Shown: positions 50,474 through 59,837, counted from the stretch's first letter. The stretch is 64,000 nt of DNA from Ardenticatenaceae bacterium (GCA_020634435.1 JACKBS010000005.1:930001-994000); one strand, 5' to 3'. The notes: generated by a model not told the origin, from the letters alone. A program made the numbers and translations.

Positions 50474-52258
50474 CTATGGTTTGACCGATACGGGAACGGC
50501 CGTTTCGTCATCCCCTTCGCGTTTTATCTCTCGTCGGTGTACTTCCGAGGGCCACAGACCCTCTGGTCGTATCAGCATCATCCCAATCAGAGCAATGCCG
50601 TACAGCAGCAAACGGAACTCGGCAAACTCACTCAGCAGCTGGGGAATACCTACCAGGGCAAATGCTCCCACAATCACGCCGGGAATGCTGCCCAAGCCAC
50701 CCACAATGATGAGGCTCAATACGTTGATCGAGATGAGCAGTTCAAAGCTGGAAGGGAAGATGGAGCCGAGCTTGGCGGCAAAAATCGCCCCGGCCAAACC
50801 GCCCGACGCGGCGCTGAGCGTGAAGGCCAGCACCTTGGCGTTGGTCGTGTTGATGCCCATTGCCGCGGCCACATCTTCATCTTCGCGAATGGCCATCCAG
50901 CGTCGCCCGGTGCGTGAATTGTTCAATCGGCGCGACACAAACAGCATCAGCAGCGAGGCCAAAATGAACAGGTAATACAGCTGCGGCGGATTGCCAAAGA
51001 CGATATCCCCGTTGCTGTTCGTGGCCAGGATGCCCAGCTCAAACTTGCCCAAGAAGGTGTTGATGGGGTTCAAAATGTAGCCCATCACCTGGGCCAGAAA
51101 GCCGCCAATTTGCGCCTGGGGAATCTGCAAGATGCCCTGCGCACCGCCGATGATCGGCTTGAGCGCATCCGAACGGGCCAGCACGCGAATGATTTCGCCA
51201 AAGCCCAGGGTGGCGATGGCCAGGTAGTCGCCGCGCATTTTTAGCACAGGCAAGGCCAGGATAAAGCCGGTAAACATGGCGGCCACCACACAAATGGGCA
51301 CCGCTAGCCAGAACGACCACGGGTTTTCCGGCCCAAACTGGCTGCTGGAGGTGAGCAAGGCCATGATGTACGCACCCACGGCAAAGTTGGTGACGTAGCC
51401 CAGGTCCAGCAACCCGGCCAGACCAATGGCAATGTTCAACCCCAACCCCATGAGCACAAAGCGGCCTACTTCATTGAAGATTTCGCTGAGGTACACGCCT
51501 AGCAGGGAGGGTAGGATGAGCAGGAAGATCACGAGTAGGGAGATGCTGACGCGCCGGCCGTTTTTCTGTTGCTTTGGTGTCATGTTCTGGCGCAGGGCGT
51601 TGTACCGCGTGTGCCCGCCTTGCTGCCACCAGAAGAAAACGGCCGTTAACCCCACAAACAGCACGATAAACGGCACCAGCTGCAAGCCGGTACCGCCAAA
51701 CAGGCTGCGCAAGGTGCTCTGGCTCATCCGGGGGCGCAAGATGCCGATCAAAATGTCGGACATGACCCCACTGCCAATGGTCCAGGTGAGGCTCATGGAA
51801 ATCGGCCGTCGGAACTTGGCCGGCAGCAGCGCCGTGCCAACGCCCACCAAACCAAAGACAGCAAAAACGAGTATCAGCAGCAGGCCACCCGTTACCCGGT
51901 TTTCATTGCCCAGCGTGATAATATCGAGCAGGTCTGGCTCAACATTGATAAACGAGTCGCGAATACTCTCCCATACCAGCGTGAGCAAAATAAGCAAAAA
52001 TGTTGGTACGCCAGCCAGCGCCCCAGCCAGACCACCATGCAGCAGCTTTTTCACCAGCGAGCTTTGCTTCATGGCCGAGGCTGCCAGGTATCCAGCCACC
52101 AGCGGCATCCCAAACAGCAGCAGATCGGCCAGTGTCACATAATCTGTCACAATAAAGCGGTCATTAAACGCCACCAGAATGCCAATCATGCCCAGGCTAA
52201 GCGTAACAACCCCGGCAATCAGACCCGTTTTTATGGTACTTTGCAGTTCTTCGTTCAT
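50474..52258 (-). CDS. livM: branched-chain amino acid ABC permease LivM with large N-terminal membrane extension
   Basis: A 594-aa permease. The LivM core starts near residue 235 ('GLGLNIAIGLAGLLDLGYV', 'FTLSAASGGLAGAIFA', 'IIVGGLGSIPGVIVGA') and is about 340 residues, the normal LivM length. Ahead of it is an extra membrane part of about 230 residues with five or six helices and no family that I recognise. The start codon shares one base with the livH stop (TGATG), so the two are coupled. The extension may be a fused regulatory or structural module. Confidence 0.9.
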   Translation of the reverse strand: MNEELQSTIKTGLIAGVVTLSLGMIGILVAFNDRFIVTDYVTLADLLLFGMPLVAGYLAASAMKQSSLVKKLLHGGLAGALAGVPTFLLILLTLVWESIRDSFINVEPDLLDIITLGNENRVTGGLLLILVFAVFGLVGVGTALLPAKFRRPISMSLTWTIGSGVMSDILIGILRPRMSQSTLRSLFGGTGLQLVPFIVLFVGLTAVFFWWQQGGHTRYNALRQNMTPKQQKNGRRVSISLLVIFLLILPSLLGVYLSEIFNEVGRFVLMGLGLNIAIGLAGLLDLGYVTNFAVGAYIMALLTSSSQFGPENPWSFWLAVPICVVAAMFTGFILALPVLKMRGDYLAIATLGFGEIIRVLARSDALKPIIGGAQGILQIPQAQIGGFLAQVMGYILNPINTFLGKFELGILATNSNGDIVFGNPPQLYYLFILASLLMLFVSRRLNNSRTGRRWMAIREDEDVAAAMGINTTNAKVLAFTLSAASGGLAGAIFAAKLGSIFPSSFELLISINVLSLIIVGGLGSIPGVIVGAFALVGIPQLLSEFAEFRLLLYGIALIGMMLIRPEGLWPSEVHRREIKREGDDETAVPVSVKP

Positions 52259-53316
52259 CAGGCTTTCTTCTCCGCTAACCGTTCACCAATAATGCCTTGC
52301 GGACGGAAAATAAGAACCAGTACCAGCATCGTAAACGCAATCACATCTTTTAGCTGATGCGATCCGGCAACGCCCAGCCCTTCCAAAAACAGCGGTGGGC
52401 CAATTGCTTCGATAATGCCCAGGAACAATCCACCCAATGCTGCGCCGGGAATGCTGCCAATGCCACCCAAAACAGCGGCCGTAAATGCCTTAATGCCCGG
52501 AATAAAGCCCATCACAAAATTCAGCTGCCGGAAGACGATGGAATACAGTACCCCCGCAATCCCGGCCATGGACGCACCCACAATAAATGTAATTGTGATA
52601 GTCCGGTTCACATCAATGCCCATGAGCGTGGCTGCATCTTTATTCTCGGCCACGGCGCGAATGGCGCGGCCAGTTTTGGTGCGCTGCACAAACTGTTGCA
52701 GGCCAAACATCACCAGGAGCGATGTGATAATGACGGCAATATCCGCCTTTTGGAAGTCCAGCCCCAAAAATTCTACCTTGCCGTTAAACATGGCAAACTC
52801 GGGGAACGGAATAAGCGAGGAGCCAAACAGGCCGCGGAAGTGATATTGCCAGAAAAATGAGGCACCAATGGCTGTAATGAGCGGCACCAAACGAGGCGCA
52901 TTGCGCAGCGGGCGGTAAGCAATACGTTCCGTTAAAACGGCCACCAAAACCGAGGTTAAAACGGCGCTCACAAAAATGGCCAGCAGGCTGAGCCAGGGAT
53001 ATCGTTCGGTAATGCCTGCGTTTTGCAGGGGTAAAGCTACCAGCACAGTGGAAGTCATTGCGCCAGCCATAAAAAACTCGCCGTGCGCAAAGTTGATCAT
53101 GAACAACACACCATAAACCATGGTGTATCCCAACGCAATCAGCGCATACAGGCTACCCTGGGACAAGCCCGAAACAAAAAAATCTAACCAGTCGGAAACA
53201 GTGTAATCATTGCCAATGCCCAGGATAAACTTGCCGGTCATCCCCCACAGCACAACACCAATGATGCCAATACGAAAAAGCCAGAGCACGAGGTCGATGT
53301 AGTTAAATCTTCGCAA
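52258..53316 (-). CDS. livH: branched-chain amino acid ABC permease LivH
   Basis: A 352-aa permease with about nine membrane helices. LivH features: 'GLSQGSLYALIALGYTMVYGVL', 'INFAHGEFFMAGA', 'RTKTGRAIRAVAENKDAATLMGI' (cytoplasmic coupling loop) and 'AFTAAVLGGIGSIPGAALGG'. A 45-residue N-terminal extension with one extra helix is present. It lies 222 bases downstream of the binding protein gene, after a terminator hairpin. Confidence 0.93.
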   Translation of the reverse strand: MRRFNYIDLVLWLFRIGIIGVVLWGMTGKFILGIGNDYTVSDWLDFFVSGLSQGSLYALIALGYTMVYGVLFMINFAHGEFFMAGAMTSTVLVALPLQNAGITERYPWLSLLAIFVSAVLTSVLVAVLTERIAYRPLRNAPRLVPLITAIGASFFWQYHFRGLFGSSLIPFPEFAMFNGKVEFLGLDFQKADIAVIITSLLVMFGLQQFVQRTKTGRAIRAVAENKDAATLMGIDVNRTITITFIVGASMAGIAGVLYSIVFRQLNFVMGFIPGIKAFTAAVLGGIGSIPGAALGGLFLGIIEAIGPPLFLEGLGVAGSHQLKDVIAFTMLVLVLIFRPQGIIGERLAEKKA

Positions 53317-53387
53317 GATTGTTTCCCCTTCTCCAGAGCCTGTCCACCAAACGCAGTGTGTCGCAGCTCAACTCAGTCTATTAACAA

Positions 53388-53415
53388 ACAGCCTGTGAAT
53401 TGCTCCACAGGCTGT
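53388..53415. repeat. hairpin upstream of livH
   Basis: Perfect 10-bp arms ACAGCCTGTG (53388-53397) and CACAGGCTGT (53406-53415), without a T-run. It could protect the 5' end of the processed livH mRNA (inference). Confidence 0.7.
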
Positions 53416-53491
53416 CAAGGTTTCATCCGCTTCAGTTTATAAATGATCCCCCAACGCAATATTCATCATGATATATTTCGTTAGAGTTTAT

Positions 53492-53529
53492 AAAAATCGG
53501 GCACACTGTTAACAGTGTGCCCGATTTTT
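53492..53529. terminator. bidirectional terminator between binding protein and livH
   Basis: A perfect 38-bp palindrome with no loop bases: AAAAATCGGGCACACTGTT and its complement, with A- and T-runs at the ends. It would let the binding protein be made in excess over the membrane parts. Confidence 0.9.
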
Positions 53530-53538
53530 TATCATTTC

Positions 53539-54825
53539 TTAGGGCTCGTAGCTCCAGACTGCAACGAATGCGCCATCTTCAACCTGGCTGACAGCAATTT
53601 TCGGGTCAGCGCAGTCACCGTTTTCATCACAAGTGATGGTGCCGGTGATGCCTTCCATCCCGCTGGTGCTGCCAATGGCGTCCAGCAGTGCCTGACGGCC
53701 GATTAACATCGTGCCATCATCGCCAACCTGGGCGACGGATGCGATAGCGTTCAACAGCATGTTGGTGGCATCGTAAGCATGGGCATGGAACGGTGCGGTT
53801 GGTTCGGTGCCGTAGTTAGCCTGGTAGGTCTCCAGGAAGGTGGTGTAGATTTCGTTGCCGAAGCCCAGGTCTGGACCGGAAACGTACATGCCTTCAGCGG
53901 CGGCGCCGGAAGCATCAATGAAGTCGGGGGACTGCACACCATCGGCAGCGGCCAAAACAACGCCTTCCAGACCATCAATTTCTTTGGCGGTCTTGGTGAT
54001 GAGGGAACCCAACGGAATGAAGACCGGGTAGTAGATGATCTCCGGGCCAGCAGCGGCAATGGAGGTCAACAGCGGTTCAACGTTGGTTGCATCAGCAGCT
54101 TCAGCTTCGAAAGCCACGATTTCGCCACCCAACTCGGTGAAGGCATCGCGGAAGACAGAGGCCAAACCTTCGGTGTAGGGGTCGCCATCGTGGATGGCTG
54201 CGGCTTTGGTCAGACCCAATTCGTTGTACACGTACTCAGCCATCGCGCGGCCCTGAACTTTATCGTTGTGGGCGGTGCGGAAGTAGCAAGATTGACGCGA
54301 ACCTGGGTCGGTGAGGACAGGGGCGGTGTTGGAGGGGGAGATCATGGCGATGCCTTCAGCACAGACGATCTGCGACATGGGCACACCAGCACCGGAGCAG
54401 CTGGTACCAATCACACCCACGATGGAGGGATTGGAGGCGATTTTCTGACCGGCGGTCTGGCCACCTTCAGCGTTACAGCCTTCATCTTCAGCTTGCAGTT
54501 CGATGGTGTGGCCGTCGATTTCACCACGTTGCTCAATGGCAATTTCTACACCGTGCTGGGAATCCAAACCAAGGGATTCGTTCGGGCCGGTGATGACCAG
54601 AGCAGAAGCGATGATGATGGGATCGCCAGGCGCGATTTCGACACAGCCAATGGAATCGTCGCAGGTCATCTCTTCCATTGCTTCGTCGCCGGTATCGGCC
54701 GTTGTGTCAGCGGAGGTGTCGCCAGCATCGGCTTCTGGCTCGGTATCGTCACCGCTGCCGCCACAGGCTACCAGCACCATGGCCAACAACAACATCAATA
54801 AGGTTAACCAACTTATACGTTTCAT
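53539..54825 (-). CDS. livK: branched-chain amino acid type substrate-binding lipoprotein (LivJ/K-like), first copy
   Basis: A 428-aa type I periplasmic-binding-fold lipoprotein. Lipobox 'VLVACGG' (Cys21), an acidic Asp/Thr linker (22-52), then the Liv fold: 'IASALVITGPNESLGLDSQHG', 'GVIGTSCSGAGVPMSQIV', 'SPSNTAPVLTDPG'. First gene of the transport operon, with GGAGGAG before the ATG and its own strong promoter; its transcript largely ends at the 53492 terminator. The ligand is probably an amino acid, but other small ligands (urea, amides) occur in this family. Confidence 0.9.
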   Translation of the reverse strand: MKRISWLTLLMLLLAMVLVACGGSGDDTEPEADAGDTSADTTADTGDEAMEEMTCDDSIGCVEIAPGDPIIIASALVITGPNESLGLDSQHGVEIAIEQRGEIDGHTIELQAEDEGCNAEGGQTAGQKIASNPSIVGVIGTSCSGAGVPMSQIVCAEGIAMISPSNTAPVLTDPGSRQSCYFRTAHNDKVQGRAMAEYVYNELGLTKAAAIHDGDPYTEGLASVFRDAFTELGGEIVAFEAEAADATNVEPLLTSIAAAGPEIIYYPVFIPLGSLITKTAKEIDGLEGVVLAAADGVQSPDFIDASGAAAEGMYVSGPDLGFGNEIYTTFLETYQANYGTEPTAPFHAHAYDATNMLLNAIASVAQVGDDGTMLIGRQALLDAIGSTSGMEGITGTITCDENGDCADPKIAVSQVEDGAFVAVWSYEP

Positions 54826-55078
54826 TTAATTCTCCTCCTTACGGAAAATTATGGGTTTGGTATCCGTTCATTGCGTATGGCTAGGGCTAAAAACTGGCCT
54901 TTACAATGAACAGCTACATAAACAACCTGTTGACATAACGCAAAAACGACATGCGCTTTAAACGGAATAAGGTTGACAGAAACTGTCGTGGTACTTTTTG
55001 AGCTGTTTGTTGGGCAACTATCACCTCCTCTTCCTGATTCAATGGTGAAGTGCTCTTTTCTGGATTCAGTGGTTCAAA
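54826..55078. other. long 5' leader of the binding-protein mRNA
   Basis: About 245 bases from the predicted start of transcription to the ATG. I see no known riboswitch core; there is a short AGGAGGTGATAG-like purine block near 55018-55030 (minus strand). Possibly regulatory. Confidence 0.35.
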
Positions 55079-55107
55079 ATTCTATTGGCAATATGGGTAG
55101 TTGTCAA
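55079..55107 (-). promoter_or_regulatory. promoter of the liv binding-protein gene with overlapping palindrome
   Basis: On the minus strand TTGACA (55102-55107) and TAGAAT (55079-55084), spacing 17. The palindrome GTAGTTG-T-CAACTAC (55097-55111) overlaps the -35 and is a candidate operator. Confidence 0.75.
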
Positions 55108-55173
55108 CTACACACATAAGGTTGACTTATGCGGACGGTAATGCGACTGGGGAATGTGGGATACGGCCGTTGC

Positions 55174-55845
55174 CTAATCTAGCGACGTTGGTGTTTCTAC
55201 GAATTCTCCCGTACACATAAAAATAACCCGTTCAGCAATATTCGTGGCTCGGTCACCAATACGCTCCAGACTGTGACCGGCCCAAAGTAAGAAGGTAGCC
55301 CGGCGAATATAGGTATCATCCTTCATTTCTTCGAGTGCTTCACGGAATAGTCGGCTGTACTGACGGTCCAATTTATCATCGCGCTTGATCATGTTTAAGG
55401 CCAGCTGCGGGTCATGGTTGATGTACGCTTCGATGCCCTGCTGCACCATCTCGCTGGCGCGGCGCGCCATTTTGGGCAATTTGTGGAGGGTGTCGATTTC
55501 TTCTTCGTCTTCCATGCGCTCCACCAGCCGGGCAATGCCCACGGAATGGTCGCCAATGCGTTCCAACTCAACCGCCAGGTGAATGGCGGCAATCACGGCG
55601 CGCAGATCGGAGGCGGCTGGAGCCTGCGTCGCTAAGATTAGAAGAGCTTGCTCTTCAATCGTGTAACGCAGCTGGTTAATGGACTCGTCGTTGGCGATAA
55701 CGCTCTGTGCGTCAGCCACATTTCGCGTTTGCAGCGCGTTCATTGCTTTTTCAATGCTGTTATTGGCGGCGCTGGCCAGCCGGATGATGTTGTCTTTTAG
55801 CTGGTTCAGTTCCTGATCGAGAATTGTGCGGCTGGGGATAGGCAT
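55174..55845 (-). CDS. phoU: PhoU-family phosphate regulator
   Basis: A 223-aa all-helical protein with two PhoU three-helix repeats. The metal-binding E/D-x3-D motifs are visible in 'HLAVELERIGDHSVGIA' and 'AGHSLERIGDRATNIAE'. PhoU damps phosphate uptake and PhoR signalling; no pst genes are adjacent here. GAGGTGAT precedes the ATG. Confidence 0.93.
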   Translation of the reverse strand: MPIPSRTILDQELNQLKDNIIRLASAANNSIEKAMNALQTRNVADAQSVIANDESINQLRYTIEEQALLILATQAPAASDLRAVIAAIHLAVELERIGDHSVGIARLVERMEDEEEIDTLHKLPKMARRASEMVQQGIEAYINHDPQLALNMIKRDDKLDRQYSRLFREALEEMKDDTYIRRATFLLWAGHSLERIGDRATNIAERVIFMCTGEFVETPTSLD

Positions 55846-55858
55846 AGATCACCTCATT

Positions 55859-56539
55859 TTATTGTAGGGAATTTAATAGTTGGGTTAGGTCATCACGGGT
55901 GTGGTTGGTGGATGGTGTGCCGTGACCACAGGCAATGACGGTTGGCGAAAGTTGCAGCAGGCGCGTGGCGGAGCGGCGTGCGGCTGTTTGGTCAGCGGTA
56001 ATGCGAGGTGGGGTGAGGTTAATACGGCCGTTCCGCGTATTCAGCGCATCACCGGTAAACAAAACACCCGTTGACGGGCTGAAAAAGGAAAAATGGTCTA
56101 ACGTGTGCCCCGGCGTGGCCAAAACCTGCAAACCGCCCAAAAAAGGCAGCGTGTCCCCGTCTTTAAATACGGCAATCGTTTCCTGGGCAACAGCGCCATA
56201 CTTCATAAATGTATCAATGATCCATTGAACAACTGCGGGCATATGTTTGGGCGATTTACCCCGATTAATCAACTGCGCCGAATCCGCCCCGGCCATTACT
56301 TGAGCAGCCGAAGCCGCCTGAACGGCTGCCAAACTGCCCACGTGGTCCATGTCCGCATGGGTTACCAATATGTGGGTGAGATCCGTGGGCTGGTAGCCTA
56401 CTTGACGCAAAAAGTCAAAAATAGCGCCTTGCTGTCGCGGCATACTGGCATCAATCAGCACTATGTTAGGTGGCTCCACCACCAGATACACATTGCTGCT
56501 TGTTGTTTCTAGCCAGTGCACATTGGGCGCAATTTCCAC
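55859..56539 (-). CDS. MBL-fold metal-dependent hydrolase
   Basis: A 226-aa metallo-beta-lactamase-fold enzyme: 'THADMDHVGSL' (HxHxDH-type motif with Ala in the second position, so T-H-A-D-M-D-H), 'TPGHTLDHFSFF', 'LFTGDAL' and C-terminal 'IACGHGTP'. Substrate unknown. Start is GTG 56537-56539 with GAGGAG about nine bases upstream; the site overlaps the stop region of the NERD-like gene seven bases away, so the two are coupled. Confidence 0.87.
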   Translation of the reverse strand: MEIAPNVHWLETTSSNVYLVVEPPNIVLIDASMPRQQGAIFDFLRQVGYQPTDLTHILVTHADMDHVGSLAAVQAASAAQVMAGADSAQLINRGKSPKHMPAVVQWIIDTFMKYGAVAQETIAVFKDGDTLPFLGGLQVLATPGHTLDHFSFFSPSTGVLFTGDALNTRNGRINLTPPRITADQTAARRSATRLLQLSPTVIACGHGTPSTNHTRDDLTQLLNSLQ

Positions 56540-56545
56540 GATAGT

Positions 56546-57298
56546 TTACTCCTCGTCATCGCCCTCGATGACGGTAACGCGCTCGGCCTCTTCCAGCAGG
56601 TGGGTGGCCTTTTTATCAAAAGCCGCCTGGATAGCACGGAAATCTTCTTCGGGCATGGGCTTTTCGCGCTTTTGCTGGCGCAGATATCCTTTAACCTTGG
56701 TGTAGTGCATGGCCGGGATGGACGAATTTTTCAGGTTCAGTTCCTGGTTACTCTTGTTGGTAAAAACAATCATCGCCCCAATCGGCACTTCTTCTACCGA
56801 CGGTGCATTTTTGTTCAGGTAACTGGCGATAGCTTCCACGCTCATGGCGGCTTCCCGGGTGGGGTTGCCGATGCGTTCCTGGCCAAACCAGCGGCGTAGC
56901 CCCAGACCCGTTTGCTTCCATTTGTCGCCTTCCACCGAAATGTTACCGGCATGCTGCTTGGCCACAAACACGATGATGCCGGTGGGAATCAGCAGCACGT
57001 GCTGGGCGGGGAGAAGATAATGGTAGATACGGCCGTCCCGGGCAATCTTCTTTAACGCCTCATCCAAAACCATGTCAGCCCGATTGTCGCCCAAATATTG
57101 TCGGCTCAGGTAAATGCCCACTTGGGACAGGGACCAACCAGCAAACAGCGCCACCAGTTGGTAAAAAAACAAATTCGCCGTGTTGGGTAGAAAAACTAAA
57201 AACAAACCCGCTACCAAGGCGCCCATGCCCGCAAAACTGGTGATTTTGCCAATCTGTGCCAGGCGGGCTATCCGTTTATCATCGCGTAAAATAACCAT
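56546..57298 (-). CDS. membrane-anchored NERD-like domain protein
   Basis: A 250-aa protein with two N-terminal membrane helices (about 20-38 and 42-62) and a cytosolic domain with the NERD pattern: 'HYLLPAQHVLLIPTGIIVFVAKQHAGNISVEG' region followed by 'W' and 'NPTREA'. NERD is a nuclease-related fold often of unknown role; here the acidic and Lys/Gln residues are partly kept. It forms an operon with the downstream MBL hydrolase. Call based on pattern only. Confidence 0.65.
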   Translation of the reverse strand: MVILRDDKRIARLAQIGKITSFAGMGALVAGLFLVFLPNTANLFFYQLVALFAGWSLSQVGIYLSRQYLGDNRADMVLDEALKKIARDGRIYHYLLPAQHVLLIPTGIIVFVAKQHAGNISVEGDKWKQTGLGLRRWFGQERIGNPTREAAMSVEAIASYLNKNAPSVEEVPIGAMIVFTNKSNQELNLKNSSIPAMHYTKVKGYLRQQKREKPMPEEDFRAIQAAFDKKATHLLEEAERVTVIEGDDEE

Positions 57299-57360
57299 AA
57301 CTTCCTTATAAAAATAAAATTGATGTGTGTTGTATTGTAGAAACGTAGCATGCTACGTCT

Positions 57361-58641
57361 CTACGGCCTATTTTTATCATATTTGCCCAAAATTAGGCAG
57401 GCATTTTGCCCCCCGAGCCCAAACGAATTTGACATAGCCACATCTAGCTCAGCCTGGCGCGGCCCGTCGGTCACATAATCCAGGTCGCATTCTGGGTCAG
57501 GCGTTTCATAATTCCAGGTGGGCGGGATGATGCTTTGATTTAGCGCCAGAGCACAAAAGATTGCTTCTATGGCCCCCGCACCGCCCATCGCGTGGCCCAG
57601 CACAGACTTGCTGCTGCTGATCGGCATCTCGTAGGCCCGCTCGCCAAACACCAGCTTCACGGCAAAGGTCTCCGCCGCGTCATTGACCGGTGTGGAGGTG
57701 CCGTGGGCGTTGATGTAACTCACCTCATCGGGGCGCAAGCAGGCATCTTGCAAGGTCCATTGCATGGCCCGCACTGCGCCCGCGCCTTGCGGGTCTGGTT
57801 GGGCCACGTGGTAAGCATCGGCAGAAGCGGCGTATCCTTTCAGCTCCGCATAGATGCGGGCGTTGCGGTTCAAGGCATGGTCCAGTCGCTCAATGATTAA
57901 GACGCCTGCCCCTTCGCTGAGCACAAATCCGTCACGGTCTTTGTCAAACGGCCGACTTGCTTTTTCTGGTGTGTCGTTAAATCCGGTAGAGAGGGCACGC
58001 ATGGCACCAAACCCGGCAATCGCTGCCTCGTGGATCAGCCCTTCAACGCCGCCGGTAATCATCATATCGGCGCGACCGCTGCGGATGTATTCCATGGCCT
58101 CACCAATCGCCTGGGTGCCGGTGGCGCAAGCGGCCGTTACCGTGTTGATGGGTCCCAGGGCTTTGGCCATCAAGCTAACGTGGTGGCTGGGCATGTTGGG
58201 CAAAAAGCCGGTCATGGCAAACGGGCTGACGCGGTTGAATCCCTGGCTGCGCAAAATTTTCAGATTTTCATCGGCCACTTCAAAGCCGCCTACGCCGGTG
58301 CCTACCAACGTGCCGACACGCTCGGCGTTGGGCACGGGTTCTGGGAGTCCAGCATCGGCCAGGGCCATGCGGGCCGCGGCCACCGCCAGCTGCGAAGCGC
58401 GTGACATCCGCCGCGCTTCTTTGAAGTCCATATACTTTTTGGCCACAAACTCTTTCACTTCACCCGCAATGCGGCAGGGGAATTCGCTGGCATCAAAATG
58501 GGTAATGGGGCCAATGCCGGAACGGCCGTTTAACAAACTATCCCAGCTCTCTTCCGTGGTGTGGCCCAATGGGCTCATGACCCCCATGCCCGTAATGACA
58601 ATGCGGGGCCTGCCTCTTGCGTCCAGAAAATGGTCGTTCAT
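57361..58641 (-). CDS. fabF: beta-ketoacyl-ACP synthase II
   Basis: A 426-aa condensing enzyme of fatty acid elongation. The catalytic triad is present: Cys172 ('TAACATGTQAIG'), His313 ('NAHGTSTP') and His350 ('SVLGHAMGGAGAIE'). ATG 58639-58641 is preferred, because the open frame further upstream is made of intergenic repeat. It follows plsX with a repeat-filled gap of 88 bases, so both may be one operon of lipid synthesis. Confidence 0.95.
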   Translation of the reverse strand: MNDHFLDARGRPRIVITGMGVMSPLGHTTEESWDSLLNGRSGIGPITHFDASEFPCRIAGEVKEFVAKKYMDFKEARRMSRASQLAVAAARMALADAGLPEPVPNAERVGTLVGTGVGGFEVADENLKILRSQGFNRVSPFAMTGFLPNMPSHHVSLMAKALGPINTVTAACATGTQAIGEAMEYIRSGRADMMITGGVEGLIHEAAIAGFGAMRALSTGFNDTPEKASRPFDKDRDGFVLSEGAGVLIIERLDHALNRNARIYAELKGYAASADAYHVAQPDPQGAGAVRAMQWTLQDACLRPDEVSYINAHGTSTPVNDAAETFAVKLVFGERAYEMPISSSKSVLGHAMGGAGAIEAIFCALALNQSIIPPTWNYETPDPECDLDYVTDGPRQAELDVAMSNSFGLGGQNACLILGKYDKNRP

Positions 58642-58656
58642 GCGTACCTGCTTAGT

Positions 58657-58732
58657 ATTCGGTAATCCGTAAACCGTTATCGGTAATCGGTTATCCACCG
58701 CCTACGGTTCACCGTTCACCGATTACCGGTCA
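58657..58732. repeat. GGTAATCGG-family repeat, copy 4
   Basis: Blocks GGTAATCCGTAAACCGTTATCGG, GGTAATCGGTTATCC and ACCGATTACCGGT form an imperfect inverted repeat between plsX and fabF. It runs into the plsX stop codon (58730-58732). Confidence 0.8.
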
Positions 58733-59728
58733 TCGTTCATTGGCAATACCGGATGTAATTGCCTCCACAACCTTATTTTCCACCACGCGGCGTGCCTGCC
58801 CGATTGCTTGTTTAATGGCATACGCGTTGGAACGGCCGTGAGCAACAATGACAACCCCGTTCACCCCCAAGAGTGGCGCACCGCCCACCTCATCTGGATT
58901 CAAATGCGCCCGCACCCGCTTAAACGCCGGGCGCGTCAGCAAACCGCCCAAAATGGAGATGGGATTGGCCATCAGCTCATCGCGAATGATGCCCGACATG
59001 TAGCTGGCAATGGATTCGGCCGTTTTCATAATAAGATTGCCGGTAAAACCATCCGTCACGCCTACGTCGGCCGCGCCTTGCATAAACTGTTTCGGCTCGA
59101 TATTGCCCACGTAGTTCAGCCCGCTGTCGGCCATCAAGGGAATCGTTTCTTTGATTAGCGTGTTGCCCTTGCCTTCTTCTTCGCCGTTGGAGAGGAGTGC
59201 CACGCGTGGTTTTTCGATGTCCAGCATGCGCTCCACGTACAGGCTGCCCATGATGCCAAATTGCAGCAAATATTCCGGGCGGCAGTCGGCGTTGGCTCCG
59301 TTGTCGATGAGCATGGGGCGCTGCTTGGTGGGGAAGATGACGCCTAGCGCCGGGCGCTGAATGCCGGGAATACGTCCCAAGCCAACCTGGCGCAGCATGG
59401 CTACAGCCAAAATTGCCCCGGTATTGCCCGCCGAAACAAACGCATCGGCCTGGCCTTTTTTCACCAGCGACAGCCCCACGTGCATGGACGACTCTGGCTT
59501 GTTTTTCACAATTTGGGAGGGCTTGTCTTCCATGGAGATGGCCTGGCTGGCGTGTACCACTTCCAAATTTAGGCCCGTGGTGTTCTGCGTGGCCAGTTCA
59601 GCTTCGATTTTGGCCTGATCGCCTACCAGAATGATGGTATCGCCAAACTCGCGGGCAGCTTGCACAGACCCAGCTACATCCGGCCCCGGATGATCATCAC
59701 TTCCCATTGCATCAACAACAATTTTCAT
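58730..59728 (-). CDS. plsX: phosphate acyltransferase PlsX
   Basis: A 332-aa enzyme that makes acyl-phosphate from acyl-ACP for phospholipid synthesis. Family features: 'VDAMGSDDHPGPDVAGSV', 'MLIDNGANADCRPEYL', 'LLSNGEEEGKGN' and 'VGVTDGFTGNLIMKTAE'. ATG 59726-59728; a longer in-frame start lies in non-conserved sequence. Divergent from arsR. Confidence 0.95.
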   Translation of the reverse strand: MKIVVDAMGSDDHPGPDVAGSVQAAREFGDTIILVGDQAKIEAELATQNTTGLNLEVVHASQAISMEDKPSQIVKNKPESSMHVGLSLVKKGQADAFVSAGNTGAILAVAMLRQVGLGRIPGIQRPALGVIFPTKQRPMLIDNGANADCRPEYLLQFGIMGSLYVERMLDIEKPRVALLSNGEEEGKGNTLIKETIPLMADSGLNYVGNIEPKQFMQGAADVGVTDGFTGNLIMKTAESIASYMSGIIRDELMANPISILGGLLTRPAFKRVRAHLNPDEVGGAPLLGVNGVVIVAHGRSNAYAIKQAIGQARRVVENKVVEAITSGIANER

Positions 59729-59809
59729 CGCAAATCTCTCGCTTCCTTGAGGGTAGATGTCGGATTCTATCGGTGGCAAATGGTTAAGTCAAACAGGGGA
59801 AACGGCCGT

Positions 59810-59837
59810 TTGACAAAAACAAACAATCGTTTATAAT
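59810..59837 (+). promoter_or_regulatory. arsR-arsM promoter
   Basis: TTGACA (59810-59815) and TATAAT (59832-59837), spacing 16. An AACGGCCGTT copy (59801-59810) directly abuts the -35. Confidence 0.85.

Noticed and set aside
54503..54829. Open frames antisense to the liv binding protein
   Set aside because: Low-complexity Ser/Ala products, no start signals; the lipoprotein on the minus strand is clear.
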